A stretch of DNA of 64,000 bases from Pseudomonadota bacterium (GTDB taxonomy: Bacteria; Desulfobacterota; Desulfovibrionia; Desulfovibrionales; Desulfovibrionaceae): the NCBI GenBank assembly GCA_018816865.1, contig JAHIUW010000012.1, positions 1 to 64,000 on the forward strand. Direction: 5' to 3'. Both the position numbers and the translations under genes were made by a program. Within the stretch, counting starts at the first letter, position 1, and each line of letters starts with the position of its first letter. Positions 27,750 through 36,055 of the stretch are shown here, piece after piece. Below the pieces are notes generated by a model. That model ran no database searches. It saw only the letters and a program-made list of their open reading frames with translations, and was not told where the DNA came from.

Positions 27750-28418
27750 ATGAGGTTGCCTTTTTTCGGATTGTTGTCCGACCGCTCTCCTCTTGAAGGT
27801 CTGATCGAGCATAACACCAAGATCAAAGAGTGTGTGGACGTGATCAAGGAGTCCATGGAGTGTTATGTGGCCGGCGGTGCCTGCCGCGAATTCGTGGACC
27901 TCGCCAAGCAAGTGGACGACATCGAGAACCAGGCGGATCAGATCAAGCGGCGCATCAGGAATCATCTGCCGCGTGGGCTGTTCATGTCTGTGGATAAGGG
28001 GCTGTTCCTGCAATACACCAGGGCGCAGGACAATATCCTCGACGAGGCCCAGGAGGCCATGCAGTGGCTAGCCATGCGTCCGGTGGAAATCCCTGTCGAG
28101 TACCAGAAGTCCATCATTTCCATGATCGACGAGGTGGATACGGCTTGCACGCAGCTTGGTCCGGCGCTGAAGGCGACTCTCGGTTTGATCAACCACGAGC
28201 ATTTGGACCGTCAGGGTACCAAAGACAAATTCTGGGCCATTCGCGGCGTGCGCCAGAGAATCTTCAAGATGAAGAACAAGCTTTGCAGCGAGATTTTCAA
28301 CTCGCAGATGGATTTCAAGGATATCTATCAGCTGATCCACTACGTGGAGAAACTGGATGGCATGGGCCACAACACCGAGAATTGTGCCGACATCCTGCGC
28401 AACATGATCGCCCGCTAG
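27750..28418 (+). CDS. DUF47 (TIGR00153) PhoU-like protein
   Basis: A 222-residue soluble all-helical protein, related in fold to PhoU, starting MRLPFFGLL as typical of TIGR00153. Acidic/helical motifs VDDIENQADQIKRRI and YTRAQDNILDEAQEA correspond to the two metal-coordinating three-helix bundles. It is encoded directly after pit with an AAGGAG site, the standard Pit-accessory arrangement, so it probably regulates phosphate import through Pit. A structured repeat begins five bases after its stop. Confidence 0.88.
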   Translation: MRLPFFGLLSDRSPLEGLIEHNTKIKECVDVIKESMECYVAGGACREFVDLAKQVDDIENQADQIKRRIRNHLPRGLFMSVDKGLFLQYTRAQDNILDEAQEAMQWLAMRPVEIPVEYQKSIISMIDEVDTACTQLGPALKATLGLINHEHLDRQGTKDKFWAIRGVRQRIFKMKNKLCSEIFNSQMDFKDIYQLIHYVEKLDGMGHNTENCADILRNMIAR

Positions 28419-28422
28419 GGCA

Positions 28423-28543
28423 GGCCGCTGAAAAGCGGCAATCTGCATCGTTGTTGCAAAAGGGCCAAACCCTCACGTATGTTCAGATACGCATCGGGCT
28501 TGGCCCTTTTTTGCGCCTCGCATCTCACCACTTTTGAGCGGCC
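28423..28543. repeat. nested-hairpin intergenic repeat, copy A
   Basis: The 121-bp element folds on itself over its full length. Outer arms are GGCCGCT/AGCGGCC, inner arms AAAAGGGCCAA (28458) and TTGGCCCTTTT (28500), and the core is CGTAT-GTTCAG-ATACG (28476-28491). Conserved unpaired blocks GGCAATCTGC and TTGCGCC are shared with other copies. The inner stem with its T-run may terminate the pit-DUF47 transcript. Confidence 0.85.
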
Positions 28544-28550
28544 TACGGGG

Positions 28551-28672
28551 CCGGTGGTAGAGCCATCTTCAGCGTCGCCTTCAAGCGCCCCGACTCTTGC
28601 GTGTGTTCAGATACGCGGCGAGCTGGGACGCTTTTTGGCTTTTTGAATCCGACGCACTTTTGAGTGACCTGC
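28551..28672. repeat. nested-hairpin intergenic repeat, copy B (diverged)
   Basis: The core GCGTGT-GTTCAG-ATACGC lies at 28599-28616. Inner arms AGCGCCCCGACTC and GAGCTGGGACGCT pair with each other yet differ in sequence from copies A and C. The outer 5' arm is poorly kept. End positions are approximate. Confidence 0.6.
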
Positions 28673-28681
28673 TGGAGTTGA

Positions 28682-28851
28682 GCGCTGAAAAGCTGCAATC
28701 TGCTTCGTTGCTGCAAAAGGGCCAAACCCTCACGTATGTTCAGTACAGCGCTGCTCTCTGTATCCGTAAAGCTCAGGGTCTCGCTTAACGGCTAGAGGCC
28801 GTCGGGCTTGGCCCTTTCTTGCGCCTGTCATCGGCCCACATTTGAGCGGCC
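28682..28851. repeat. nested-hairpin intergenic repeat, copy C with enlarged core
   Basis: The arms match copy A closely (AAAAGGGCCAAACCCTCACG on the left, GGGCTTGGCCCTTT on the right). After GTTCAG, however, the expected ATACGCA is replaced by about 55 extra bases (28746-28800). Copies A, B and C lie head to tail within 430 bp. Confidence 0.75.
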
Positions 28852-28909
28852 TATCCGAGGCGGCCATGAAGGCAGCTGCTGAGTCTTGTGAAGCAAAGAC
28901 AGCAAAGGT

Positions 28910-28935
28910 CCGTTCCCAAAGGAGCGGCTTTTTTT
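28910..28935 (+). terminator. intrinsic terminator at the end of the repeat cluster
   Basis: CCGTTCC-CAAA-GGAGCGG followed by CTTTTTTTATT, on the plus strand. It just touches the stop of the convergent C-GCAxxG-C-C gene. Confidence 0.7.
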
Positions 28936-29386
28936 ATTTGTCGAGCAGTTGTTCCAACAGTTCACCTGCGGTGTGCACAAAGCCGGGGCAGATCGTCTTG
29001 AACAGCTTTTGGGATCTGGCCTGGGCATAGCCCTCGGGGGTGCTCAGGTCGCAGCCCAGAAGCTGCTTGCAGTTCGAGGAGCCGTGGCGTTTTTCGAATT
29101 CGCTCATGAATTGTGTGACGGCCTCTTTGACGGGTTTGCGGGCCTTGGAATTGGTGGGGTTGTCCGGGGCCAGTGCCATGCCGATGGCCATGATCGCACC
29201 GGTCACTGCCCCGCAGGTCCGGCCCAGTCCGCCAATCCCTCCGCCGAAGCCACAGGCCGCGCGGCGCAGGGGTTCTTCGGGCAGTCCCAAATGGGCGGCA
29301 AAGATCGAGGCCACGGCCTCGGAACAGGAATAGCCGTCCAGGAAACGCTGTTCGGTCTGGCGGGCAAGGGGCGAGGGCAAGGTCAT
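28934..29386 (-). CDS. C-GCAxxG-C-C family protein
   Basis: A 150-residue cysteine-rich redox-type protein. Family signature cysteines are C21 (GYSCSEAV), C45 (AACGFGGGIGG) and C58 (RTCGAVTGAIMAIG), with further cysteines at CKQLLGCDL and TICPG. The glycine-rich hydrophobic stretch between them is diagnostic. Members are frequent in anaerobes and are thought to be redox or membrane-associated proteins of unknown function. It may share a transcript with the TetR-family gene 27 bases upstream, which would make it that regulator's likely target. Confidence 0.82.
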   Translation of the reverse strand: MTLPSPLARQTEQRFLDGYSCSEAVASIFAAHLGLPEEPLRRAACGFGGGIGGLGRTCGAVTGAIMAIGMALAPDNPTNSKARKPVKEAVTQFMSEFEKRHGSSNCKQLLGCDLSTPEGYAQARSQKLFKTICPGFVHTAGELLEQLLDK

Positions 29387-29413
29387 CGGGTTCTCCAGGA
29401 ATGCGTAGAGGTG

Positions 29414-30025
29414 TTAGCCGAAAATGCGCAGCAGCATGTCGTCCAAGACGGTATGTACTCGCTCCCAGCCTTCCTGGCTGGAGAGGTCGATGCCCCCCAG
29501 GCTGCCGCGGCGCAGCGAGGCGATGGCCAGGTAGTTCACGGCCCCGGCCAGGAGGGTCACGACCACCGACGGATCGGTGCGCAGGCTCGCGCCATCGCCC
29601 AGGTGTTCCATGAGTTCCGCACCGGTGCGTTCACGCCTGGCGTTCAGGATATCCGTGAGTTCGTTGCGCTCCACCAACTCCCAGGCCAGGATTTCGATGG
29701 TCTGGGGGCGATCCAGGATGGCTCTGGTGAAGTTTCTGAAATACAGTGAAAGCTGGCGCGCCGGAGGGCAGGGAGAGGGCAGTTCCCCATCCCCTGTGAG
29801 CAGTTCTTCCACCGAGGGCCAGAACTCGGAACTGACGGCGTAGGCACTGACCAGTTCGGCCAGCCCGCCGAAGTAACGGTAGATGAGGACCTTGTCCACT
29901 CCCGCATCGCGGGCGATGCGGTTGATGCCGAGCGCCCTGAAACCGCCCTGGGCCAGGACGGCGCCCACGGAAGAGATCAGCTTTTGCTCGGTCTTTGCCC
30001 GGTCTCGCTTGATTTTTTGGGCCAT
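29414..30025 (-). CDS. TetR/AcrR family transcriptional regulator
   Basis: A 203-residue repressor with an N-terminal helix-turn-helix (residues 15-60: GFRALGINRIARDAGVDKVLIYRYFGG) and an all-helical ligand domain. The ATG at 30025 has AGGAGG; a longer frame upstream crosses the operator and is rejected. A perfect inverted repeat lies 24 bases before the start, fitting autorepression. The next gene on the strand, a C-GCAxxG-C-C protein, is the only obvious co-regulated gene. The ligand is unknown. Confidence 0.87.
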   Translation of the reverse strand: MAQKIKRDRAKTEQKLISSVGAVLAQGGFRALGINRIARDAGVDKVLIYRYFGGLAELVSAYAVSSEFWPSVEELLTGDGELPSPCPPARQLSLYFRNFTRAILDRPQTIEILAWELVERNELTDILNARRERTGAELMEHLGDGASLRTDPSVVVTLLAGAVNYLAIASLRRGSLGGIDLSSQEGWERVHTVLDDMLLRIFG

Positions 30026-30048
30026 GATGTCCTCCTGGAAAGATAGTA

Positions 30049-30066
30049 TGTCACTTGCAGGTGACA
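30049..30066. promoter_or_regulatory. TetR operator candidate
   Basis: The perfect dyad TGTCAC-TTGCAG-GTGACA sits just upstream of the tetR-family ATG. Its half-sites also resemble Pho-box GTCAC repeats at 11-bp spacing, so PhoB binding is an alternative reading. Confidence 0.6.
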
Positions 30067-30091
30067 CGTCAAGAGGCAGATCATCCATTCA

Positions 30092-30131
30092 ATGAGAAAG
30101 GCGAGCGACCCCCTGTAGGGGGGCCGCTCGC
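30092..30131 (-). terminator. terminator of the phoB-phoR-pstB-phoU transcript
   Basis: On the minus strand a stem of GCGAGCG plus CCCCC/GGGGG (30101-30131) is followed by CCTTTCTCATT. It is 25 bases past the phoU stop. Confidence 0.65.
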
Positions 30132-30155
30132 CTGATGGGGCTTTGAGTGCTGAGT

Positions 30156-30818
30156 CTAGAGGCGTCCGCAATTGTGTTTCACGGAGATGCCTTCGGCGAT
30201 GAAGATCGTGGTCTCGGCAATGTTGGTGGACAGGTCGCCGATGCGCTCCAGACTGCGTGAGGCCAAGATTGTGTTCACCGCACGGCGTACGCCTGTGACC
30301 TCGGTGACCATGTCGTCCATGGTCTTCTTCAGGATGCGCACGTTCAGCTCATCGGCCTTGTTGTCCATGCGGCAGACATCGATGGCCATCTCGGCATTTT
30401 CCTCTTTGAAGGCCTCCACGGAGGTCCGCAGCATATCCTGGGCCGTGTCCACAAGTTCCTGCAGCATGGGGTTGTGCGGGACCTCGGGCAGCTTGGAGAG
30501 ATAGATGGTCTTCTCTGCGATGTTCACCGCCTCGTCGCCGATGCGCTCCAGGTCGATGACGGCGCGGCGGCAGCCGGTGATGAAGCGCAGGTCGCGGGCC
30601 ACGGGTTGGTCGCGGGCCAAGAGCAGCAGGCTGAACTCGTCGATATCAAGCTCGATGGCGTTGATTTCGGCGTCTTTTTCGATGACCTGTTCAGCCAGTT
30701 CGATGTCCTTGTCAATGAGCGCAATGCAGGCATCGCTCACGGCGCGCTCGGCATAGGCGGCCATGTGCAGGATTTTCATTCTCAATTCATGAATGTTTTT
30801 ATGAAACTGGGTTTCCAT
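30156..30818 (-). CDS. phoU: phosphate signalling protein PhoU
   Basis: A 220-residue cytoplasmic protein of two PhoU three-helix bundles. Metal-binding family motifs are DLERIGDEAVNIAE (residues ~88-101) and SLERIGDLSTNIAE (~190-203). It links the Pst transporter to the PhoR kinase, lowering PhoB phosphorylation when phosphate is plentiful. Its AGGAG site lies in a 10-base gap after pstB. It is last in the minus-strand phoB-phoR-pstB-phoU run and is followed by a terminator. Confidence 0.95.
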   Translation of the reverse strand: METQFHKNIHELRMKILHMAAYAERAVSDACIALIDKDIELAEQVIEKDAEINAIELDIDEFSLLLLARDQPVARDLRFITGCRRAVIDLERIGDEAVNIAEKTIYLSKLPEVPHNPMLQELVDTAQDMLRTSVEAFKEENAEMAIDVCRMDNKADELNVRILKKTMDDMVTEVTGVRRAVNTILASRSLERIGDLSTNIAETTIFIAEGISVKHNCGRL

Positions 30819-30828
30819 AACCTTTCTC

Positions 30829-31587
30829 CTAACCGAACCGGCCGGTAATATAATCTTCGGTCTGCTTGTGCTTGGGGCGTGTGAACAGGGTTTCAGTGGA
30901 ATCTGCCTCGATCAGTTCGCCCATGTAGAAGAAGGCCGTGATGTCGGAGACGCGCGCGGCCTGCTGCATGTTGTGGGTGACGATGATGATGGTCAGTGCG
31001 CTTTTCAGGGTGTGGATGAGCTCTTCGATCTTTTGGGTGGCGATGGGGTCCAACGCGCTGGCGGGCTCATCCATGAGCATCACTTCGGGTTGCACGGCCA
31101 GGGCACGGGCGATGCACAGCCGTTGCTGCTGGCCGCCGGATAGTCCCAGGGCAGAGGCGTGCAGGCGGTCCTTGACCTCGTCCCACAAGGCTCCCTGTTG
31201 CAGGCTCTGTTCCACGCGTTCGGCGATTCGGTTCTTGTCCTTCCAGCCGTTGACCCGCAGTCCGTAGGCCACGTTCTCGAAGATGGTCTTGGGGAAGGGA
31301 TTGGGTTTTTGGAACACCATGCCCACGCTGCGGCGCAGGTCCACCACGTCGAGCTTGGGGGCGTAGATGTCCTGGTTGTCCAGGGTGATCCTGCCCTCGA
31401 CCCGTGTGCCGGCGATCAGATCGTTCATGCGGTTCAGGCAGCGCAAAAAGGTGCTTTTCCCGCAGCCCGAGGGGCCGATCAAGGCCGTGACCTTGCATTC
31501 CTCGAAACTGAGGTTGATGTCTTTGAGGGCCTTGAAGTCCCCGTAATAGAAGTCGAGGTTTTCGGTGGCCATTTTCAGGGTGCTCAT
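30829..31587 (-). CDS. pstB: phosphate ABC transporter ATPase PstB
   Basis: A 252-residue ATPase of the Pst phosphate importer. Walker [11 protein letters not shown]-loop [19 protein letters not shown] (the PstB-specific sequence), signature LSGGQQQR, Walker [14 protein letters not shown] and H-loop VTHNMQQA are intact. The start at 31587 ([11 protein letters not shown]) is preferred for its AAGG site; an in-frame ATG at 31620 adds 11 residues without a ribosome site. It lies between phoR and phoU, while its permeases and receptor are on the other strand at 22-25 kb. Confidence 0.94.
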   Translation of the reverse strand: MSTLKMATENLDFYYGDFKALKDINLSFEECKVTALIGPSGCGKSTFLRCLNRMNDLIAGTRVEGRITLDNQDIYAPKLDVVDLRRSVGMVFQKPNPFPKTIFENVAYGLRVNGWKDKNRIAERVEQSLQQGALWDEVKDRLHASALGLSGGQQQRLCIARALAVQPEVMLMDEPASALDPIATQKIEELIHTLKSALTIIIVTHNMQQAARVSDITAFFYMGELIEADSTETLFTRPKHKQTEDYITGRFG

Positions 31588-31629
31588 GGGTACCTTGCCT
31601 TCCGTCATTGTCTGGGCCATGGCCCGGTA

Positions 31630-33447
31630 TTAGGATTCGTCCTGGTCGTCTTCGGCGGGCAGTGTGAAATAAAATGTCGAACCCGTGTCGGCGTCCTTGC
31701 GGGTCTCGACCCAGAGTCGACCGCCAAGGCGTTCCACGATGTGTTTGCAGATGGCCAGCCCAAGCCCGGAAGAACCGCTTTGGCCAGATCGGCTGCGGTG
31801 CTTCTCCACGCGATAGAATCGCTCGAAGATGCGTTCGGTGTCTTCCTTAGGGATGCCGGGGCCGACGTCGCTGACTCCGAACACCGCCTGATTGCGGTCG
31901 AGCCGATAGTCCACGCTGATGGTCGAGTCTGCGGGACTGTACTTCACGGCATTCTCAACCAGATTTCGGAAGACCTGGACAAGCCGGTCAAAGTCCGCCC
32001 GAACTGGGACTCCCTCTGCGGGCAGGGTGCTGGACAGACGGATTCCCTTGGTCTCCGCCAGGGGCTCACAGGTGCGAAAGGCCTCGTTCAGAGCATCCGC
32101 CGCATTGACCCGCACCGGTGAGAATTGTTGCTTGCCGCTTTCCAGACGAGACAGCGAGAGCAGGTCCTCAACCATCTTGGCCATGTGATCGGCGTTTTTC
32201 AGGATGACCTCGAGGAACTTGAGCGAGGTCTTGGGGTCGGTCTTCTTGTTGGTTAGGATGGTTTCCGCATAGCCCTTGATGGTGGTCAACGGGGTGCGCA
32301 ATTCGTGCGAGACGTTGGCCACGAAGTCCCTGCGTACAAGTTCCAGGCGTTTGAGTTCGCTGATATCGTGAAAAACGATGATCGCCCCATCGCCACAGTC
32401 AGGGGTTTCCAGGCGCACAATGTTCACGTCGTAGACGCGGTTGCGCTCAGGTTCGATTTGCAACGACCAAGGGCCGTGCCCCTGGTCCTCGCTGTCGGAT
32501 AGGGCGCGATCACAGGCGTCCTGCAGCTCCGGGGAAAGAACGATCTCCAGCGGACGGCGACCGATATACAGGGTCGTGCCGGGGAAGATGCGGGTCAGGG
32601 CGTGGTTGACCTTGGCGATGCACCCCGAGGCGTCCAGGACCATCAGGCCTTCGCGCATCCCGTTGAGGATGCCCCCCACTTCGTTGGCCTGGCTGGAGAT
32701 GGTGGCGATCTGGGATTCGATGGATGCGGCCATGGTGTTGATGGATTGGGCCAGGGGTTCGAATTCGGTGCCAGGGAAGAAGCGCAGGCGTTTGCCGTAT
32801 TGGCCTTCGCCGATGGCCTTGGCCACGGCGCTCATCTCGGCCACGGAGCGGGCGATGCTCCGGGTCAGCACCATTGAGAGGATGAAGGCCAGCCCCAGTG
32901 CCAATCCGAAGATCAGCAGGATGTTGCTCTGAAGCCTCTCAAGACGGTTGGCGATGGTGGAATAGGCCACTGACAGCCGCAAAAAACCGGGGTTGATGCC
33001 CGTGATGCCTTCGATGCGGGTGGCGGCGTAGATCAGGGTCTTGTCCAGAGTGGCGCTGTAACGCTGGCTGATGCCGTAGTGTTCCTGCTCTGCCTGGAGC
33101 ACTTCGGGGCGGTTGGCGTGGTTGTCCAGATCCGTAACCTGTGCGTAAGGCACATGGGAATCGGCGATGACCCGCCCCCCGCTGGTCAGATAGGTGATGC
33201 GAGCGTCAAGACGGCTGCCAAGGTCGGTCAGCCAAGTATGCAGGGCCTCTTCGTTGTCGAACGCTCCACGTTCCTTGAGTAGCATAGAGGCCAAGCGCAG
33301 TTCGCGGATGGCCCCGGCCTGGGCGTCGTCGAGGATCTCATCCTTGAAGAGCTCCCGGGCATAGAACGTCGGCAACAGCAAGGCCAGGATGATGACAACG
33401 GCGAAGGACAGAAGCAGCCGTGTTCTGAAGGTCATGGACGCAGGCAT
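31630..33447 (-). CDS. phoR: phosphate regulon sensor histidine kinase PhoR
   Basis: A 605-residue membrane histidine kinase. Two membrane segments (about residues 8-28 and 170-192) flank a periplasmic region of roughly 140 residues, longer than in E. coli PhoR and nearer the Gram-positive form. HAMP, PAS (255-370), HisKA with H381 in VSHELRTPL, and HATPase with NLVENAVKYSP, DVGPGIP and GSSGLGLAICKHIVE follow. It starts two bases after the phoB stop, so the pair is translationally linked. It phosphorylates PhoB under low phosphate. Confidence 0.93.
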   Translation of the reverse strand: MPASMTFRTRLLLSFAVVIILALLLPTFYARELFKDEILDDAQAGAIRELRLASMLLKERGAFDNEEALHTWLTDLGSRLDARITYLTSGGRVIADSHVPYAQVTDLDNHANRPEVLQAEQEHYGISQRYSATLDKTLIYAATRIEGITGINPGFLRLSVAYSTIANRLERLQSNILLIFGLALGLAFILSMVLTRSIARSVAEMSAVAKAIGEGQYGKRLRFFPGTEFEPLAQSINTMAASIESQIATISSQANEVGGILNGMREGLMVLDASGCIAKVNHALTRIFPGTTLYIGRRPLEIVLSPELQDACDRALSDSEDQGHGPWSLQIEPERNRVYDVNIVRLETPDCGDGAIIVFHDISELKRLELVRRDFVANVSHELRTPLTTIKGYAETILTNKKTDPKTSLKFLEVILKNADHMAKMVEDLLSLSRLESGKQQFSPVRVNAADALNEAFRTCEPLAETKGIRLSSTLPAEGVPVRADFDRLVQVFRNLVENAVKYSPADSTISVDYRLDRNQAVFGVSDVGPGIPKEDTERIFERFYRVEKHRSRSGQSGSSGLGLAICKHIVERLGGRLWVETRKDADTGSTFYFTLPAEDDQDES

Positions 33448-33449
33448 GG

Positions 33450-34133
33450 TTATTCCTTGAAGCGGTAGCCAACGCCGCGCACGGTTTCAATCAGGTTGGC
33501 GTGGTCGGTCAGCTTTTGGCGCAGGCGGCGGACATGGGTATCCACGGTGCGGGCGTAGCCTTCGAATTCGTAGCCCCAGACCGTTGTCAACAGCTGGTCG
33601 CGGGTGCGTACCCGGGGGCCGGTCTTGATCAGTTCGGCCAACAGCTTGAATTCCGTGGCCGTGAGGATGATCTCCTCGTTGTTGGCAAAGACCTTGTGCG
33701 ATTCCAGGTCCACGATGAGGCCGTCGCGCTGTAGGGTGGTGCGTACCGGGATTACGCCGATGGAGCGGCGTAGGACTGCGCGTGCGCGCAGCAGCAGTTC
33801 GCGGAAACTGAAGGGTTTGACCACATAGTCGTCGGCACCCAGTTCCAGACCCACAATGCGGTCCACTTCTTCGCTGCGGGCGGTGAGCATGATTACAGGA
33901 ATCTGGGCGGTCTCGGAATCCCTTTTCAGTTCCTTGCAGATGTCGAATCCGCTCATGCCGGGTAGCATGAGGTCGAGCATAACCAGGTCGGGGCGCAGGC
34001 GCTTGGCCATGGCCAGGCCTTCGCGCCCGTCCATGGAAGTGTTCACCTCGAACCCGGCGGACTCGAAATTGAATTGCAGCAGCTGCAAGATGTCTTCGTC
34101 GTCTTCGACGATCAGGATCGTTTCCTTGGTCAT
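33450..34133 (-). CDS. phoB: phosphate regulon response regulator PhoB
   Basis: A 227-residue OmpR-type regulator: receiver domain with acidic pocket EDDED and phospho-acceptor D54 (VMLDLMLPG), K in VVKPFSFREL, then a winged-helix DNA-binding domain ending in TVDTHVRRLRQKL and GVGYRF. The ATG at 34133 follows GGAGAAG. A Pho box in its own promoter implies autoregulation. It probably controls pstS and pit in this window as well. Confidence 0.95.
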   Translation of the reverse strand: MTKETILIVEDDEDILQLLQFNFESAGFEVNTSMDGREGLAMAKRLRPDLVMLDLMLPGMSGFDICKELKRDSETAQIPVIMLTARSEEVDRIVGLELGADDYVVKPFSFRELLLRARAVLRRSIGVIPVRTTLQRDGLIVDLESHKVFANNEEIILTATEFKLLAELIKTGPRVRTRDQLLTTVWGYEFEGYARTVDTHVRRLRQKLTDHANLIETVRGVGYRFKE

Positions 34134-34194
34134 GGCTTCTCCATCGCAGGGTTTATGCCCCACTGATTTAGCGCCTCTTATACACACGGGGACT

Positions 34195-34232
34195 GTGACG
34201 GGAATATGATTAGATTGTTACAACTCCGTGAC
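34195..34232 (-). promoter_or_regulatory. Pho-box promoter of the phoB operon
   Basis: Read on the minus strand: GTCAC (34232-34228) then GTAAC (34221-34217), 11 bp apart, in TGTCAC-N6-GTAACA. TATTCC (34206-34201) is the -10 at the same offset as before pstS and pit. A third repeat, GTCAC at 34199-34195, lies 22 bp further on. No gene occupies 34233-34344. Confidence 0.72.
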
Positions 34233-34344
34233 AATTGATGCAATTCATAACAACACACCGAAGTCGTTGATGATCATCAAGTCATGAAATTGTAAAGATG
34301 AGCGAGCGCCCTCAAGGGGGGTAGGGGCGGGACAGGAAAAGAAA

Positions 34345-35940
34345 TCAGCCCTGGAGCAGCTCGTGCGCCAGGACGTCGCCCTGCTGACCACCTCCGGCCA
34401 TGCGCGAGAGTTCGGAGAAGATCTCCTTGTCGGCCAGCCTGTTGCAGCTGACAGAGGTGGTGCCGTTGCCCACGGCCTTGCTGATGTTGAAATGGCGGGC
34501 GGCCTTGGCGGCCAGCTGGGGCCAGTGGGTGATCAGGATCACCTGCTGCTGGTCGGCCAGGGCCTGGATTCGCTGGCCCACGGCGTTCAGGGTCAGTCCG
34601 CCGATGCCCGAGTCCACTTCATCAAAGATCAGAGTCGGCAGGGATTCGCGGGTCATGAGGCCCACCAGGGCCAGCAGGAAGCGTGACAGTTCGCCTCCCG
34701 AGGCGATCTTGTCCAGGGGCTGGGGGGCTTGTCCCGGGTTGGGCACCCAGAGCAGGCGAGCCCTGTCCTCGAAGAGTCCGGGGTATATCTCGACGGGCGT
34801 GAAAGCGATGCGGACCTCTACGGAGGGGTCGAAGCCCAGGCCGGCCAGGTCCCGGGCCATGTTGATGCAGAGTTCGAGGGCGGTCTTTTGCCTGGCGTTG
34901 TTCAGGGTCTCCAGGGCCTTGCCCAGCCCGCTTGCCAGTTCGGCCTCGCGGCGTTCCAGGGCTTTGCTATCAAGGGCGCAGGAATCCAGAAAGGAGAGGT
35001 TTTCCTCGATCTCCTGGCGCAGGTTCACGATCTCGTCCAGGGAGCGGTTCAGCTTGCGCTTGAGCTGCGCCAACTCGAAGAGCCGCGATTCCACCTTTTC
35101 CAGGTCGTAGTCCCCGTCGGGAAGATCATAGCTGCGCAGCTGGACGTCCAGGTCCAGGAGTCGTTGCCGGAAATCTTCGCAGGCGCTGGCCTCATCGGCC
35201 CAACGCTCTTCGTGGGCGGTCAGGGTCTGCATGGCGCGCACCAGGGTGGCGGCCTGGTCCAACATGCCTTCGCCCTGACCATGCAGGGCGCCCAGTGCTT
35301 CTTCCACGGCCTGGATGGTGCGTGCGGCGTTCTTGTGACCATTCTTCCTGGCCTGGAGTTCATCTTCCTCGCCGGGATGGGGATCGACCTTCTGGATTTC
35401 GGCGGCCTGGAATTCCAGGATTTCACGTCGATCGCTTAAGGTTCGTACGCGATCGTCCAGTTCCTGCTTTTGAAGAAGCAATTCGCGCATGGCCGACAGC
35501 AGCTGGTCCTTGTGGGTGATGACGTCCTGCTCGGGCAGGAAGCGGTCGATGAGCCGGGCCTGATAGGCCGGGGACAGGAGGCGCTGTTGGCCCTGCTGGC
35601 TGGTGTGCCAGACGAGGCGTTCGCGCAGCTCCAGCACGGCTCCCTGGGAACTCAGGGCGTCGTTGATGAACAGCCGACTGCGTCCCGTGTCGCCGGACAG
35701 TTCGCGGCGGATCACCAGTTCCTCGCCGTCCTGGATGAAGATGGCATCCACCTGGGCCTTGGCGGCTGTGTCACGCACCATGTCGGCATTCAGCTTGTCG
35801 CCCAGCAGGAAGTTCACGGCGCGCAGGATGAAGCTCTTGCCCGCGCCGGTCTCACCGGTGAGGACGTTGAGCCCTCCGGCGAATTCCAGTTCAAGGTCTT
35901 CGATGAGCGCGAGGTTTTGTATTCGCAGAAATTCTAGCAT
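34345..35940 (-). CDS. recN: DNA repair protein RecN
   Basis: A 531-residue SMC-like ATPase for double-strand break repair. The N-terminal Walker A is GETGAGKSF (residues ~29-37), the signature IASGGELSRFLLAL and Walker B LIFDEVDSGIGG are near the C-terminus, and a long coiled-coil region separates them. Length is near the usual 550. The frame begins MLEFLRIQNLALIEDLELEF, the standard RecN start. No LexA-type box was recognised upstream. It is downstream of the TrmO-aldolase gene, with a strong hairpin between. Confidence 0.93.
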   Translation of the reverse strand: MLEFLRIQNLALIEDLELEFAGGLNVLTGETGAGKSFILRAVNFLLGDKLNADMVRDTAAKAQVDAIFIQDGEELVIRRELSGDTGRSRLFINDALSSQGAVLELRERLVWHTSQQGQQRLLSPAYQARLIDRFLPEQDVITHKDQLLSAMRELLLQKQELDDRVRTLSDRREILEFQAAEIQKVDPHPGEEDELQARKNGHKNAARTIQAVEEALGALHGQGEGMLDQAATLVRAMQTLTAHEERWADEASACEDFRQRLLDLDVQLRSYDLPDGDYDLEKVESRLFELAQLKRKLNRSLDEIVNLRQEIEENLSFLDSCALDSKALERREAELASGLGKALETLNNARQKTALELCINMARDLAGLGFDPSVEVRIAFTPVEIYPGLFEDRARLLWVPNPGQAPQPLDKIASGGELSRFLLALVGLMTRESLPTLIFDEVDSGIGGLTLNAVGQRIQALADQQQVILITHWPQLAAKAARHFNISKAVGNGTTSVSCNRLADKEIFSELSRMAGGGQQGDVLAHELLQG

Positions 35941-35970
35941 GGTTCACCCGTGCCGGACTGTATCCGAGCC

Positions 35971-36001
35971 CCCGGACGAGGGCAAGAGAGACTCGTCCGG
36001 G
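35971..36001. other. perfect 10-bp hairpin between recN and the TrmO-aldolase gene
   Basis: CCCGGACGAG pairs with CTCGTCCGGG around an 11-base loop. There is no T-run on either side, so it may be a weak or factor-dependent terminator or an mRNA stabiliser. Confidence 0.6.
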
Positions 36002-36055
36002 TGTCCGTGATCGAGGGTCATGGTTCTCCTCGTGGGTCGTCCCTGGTCGTCCTTG

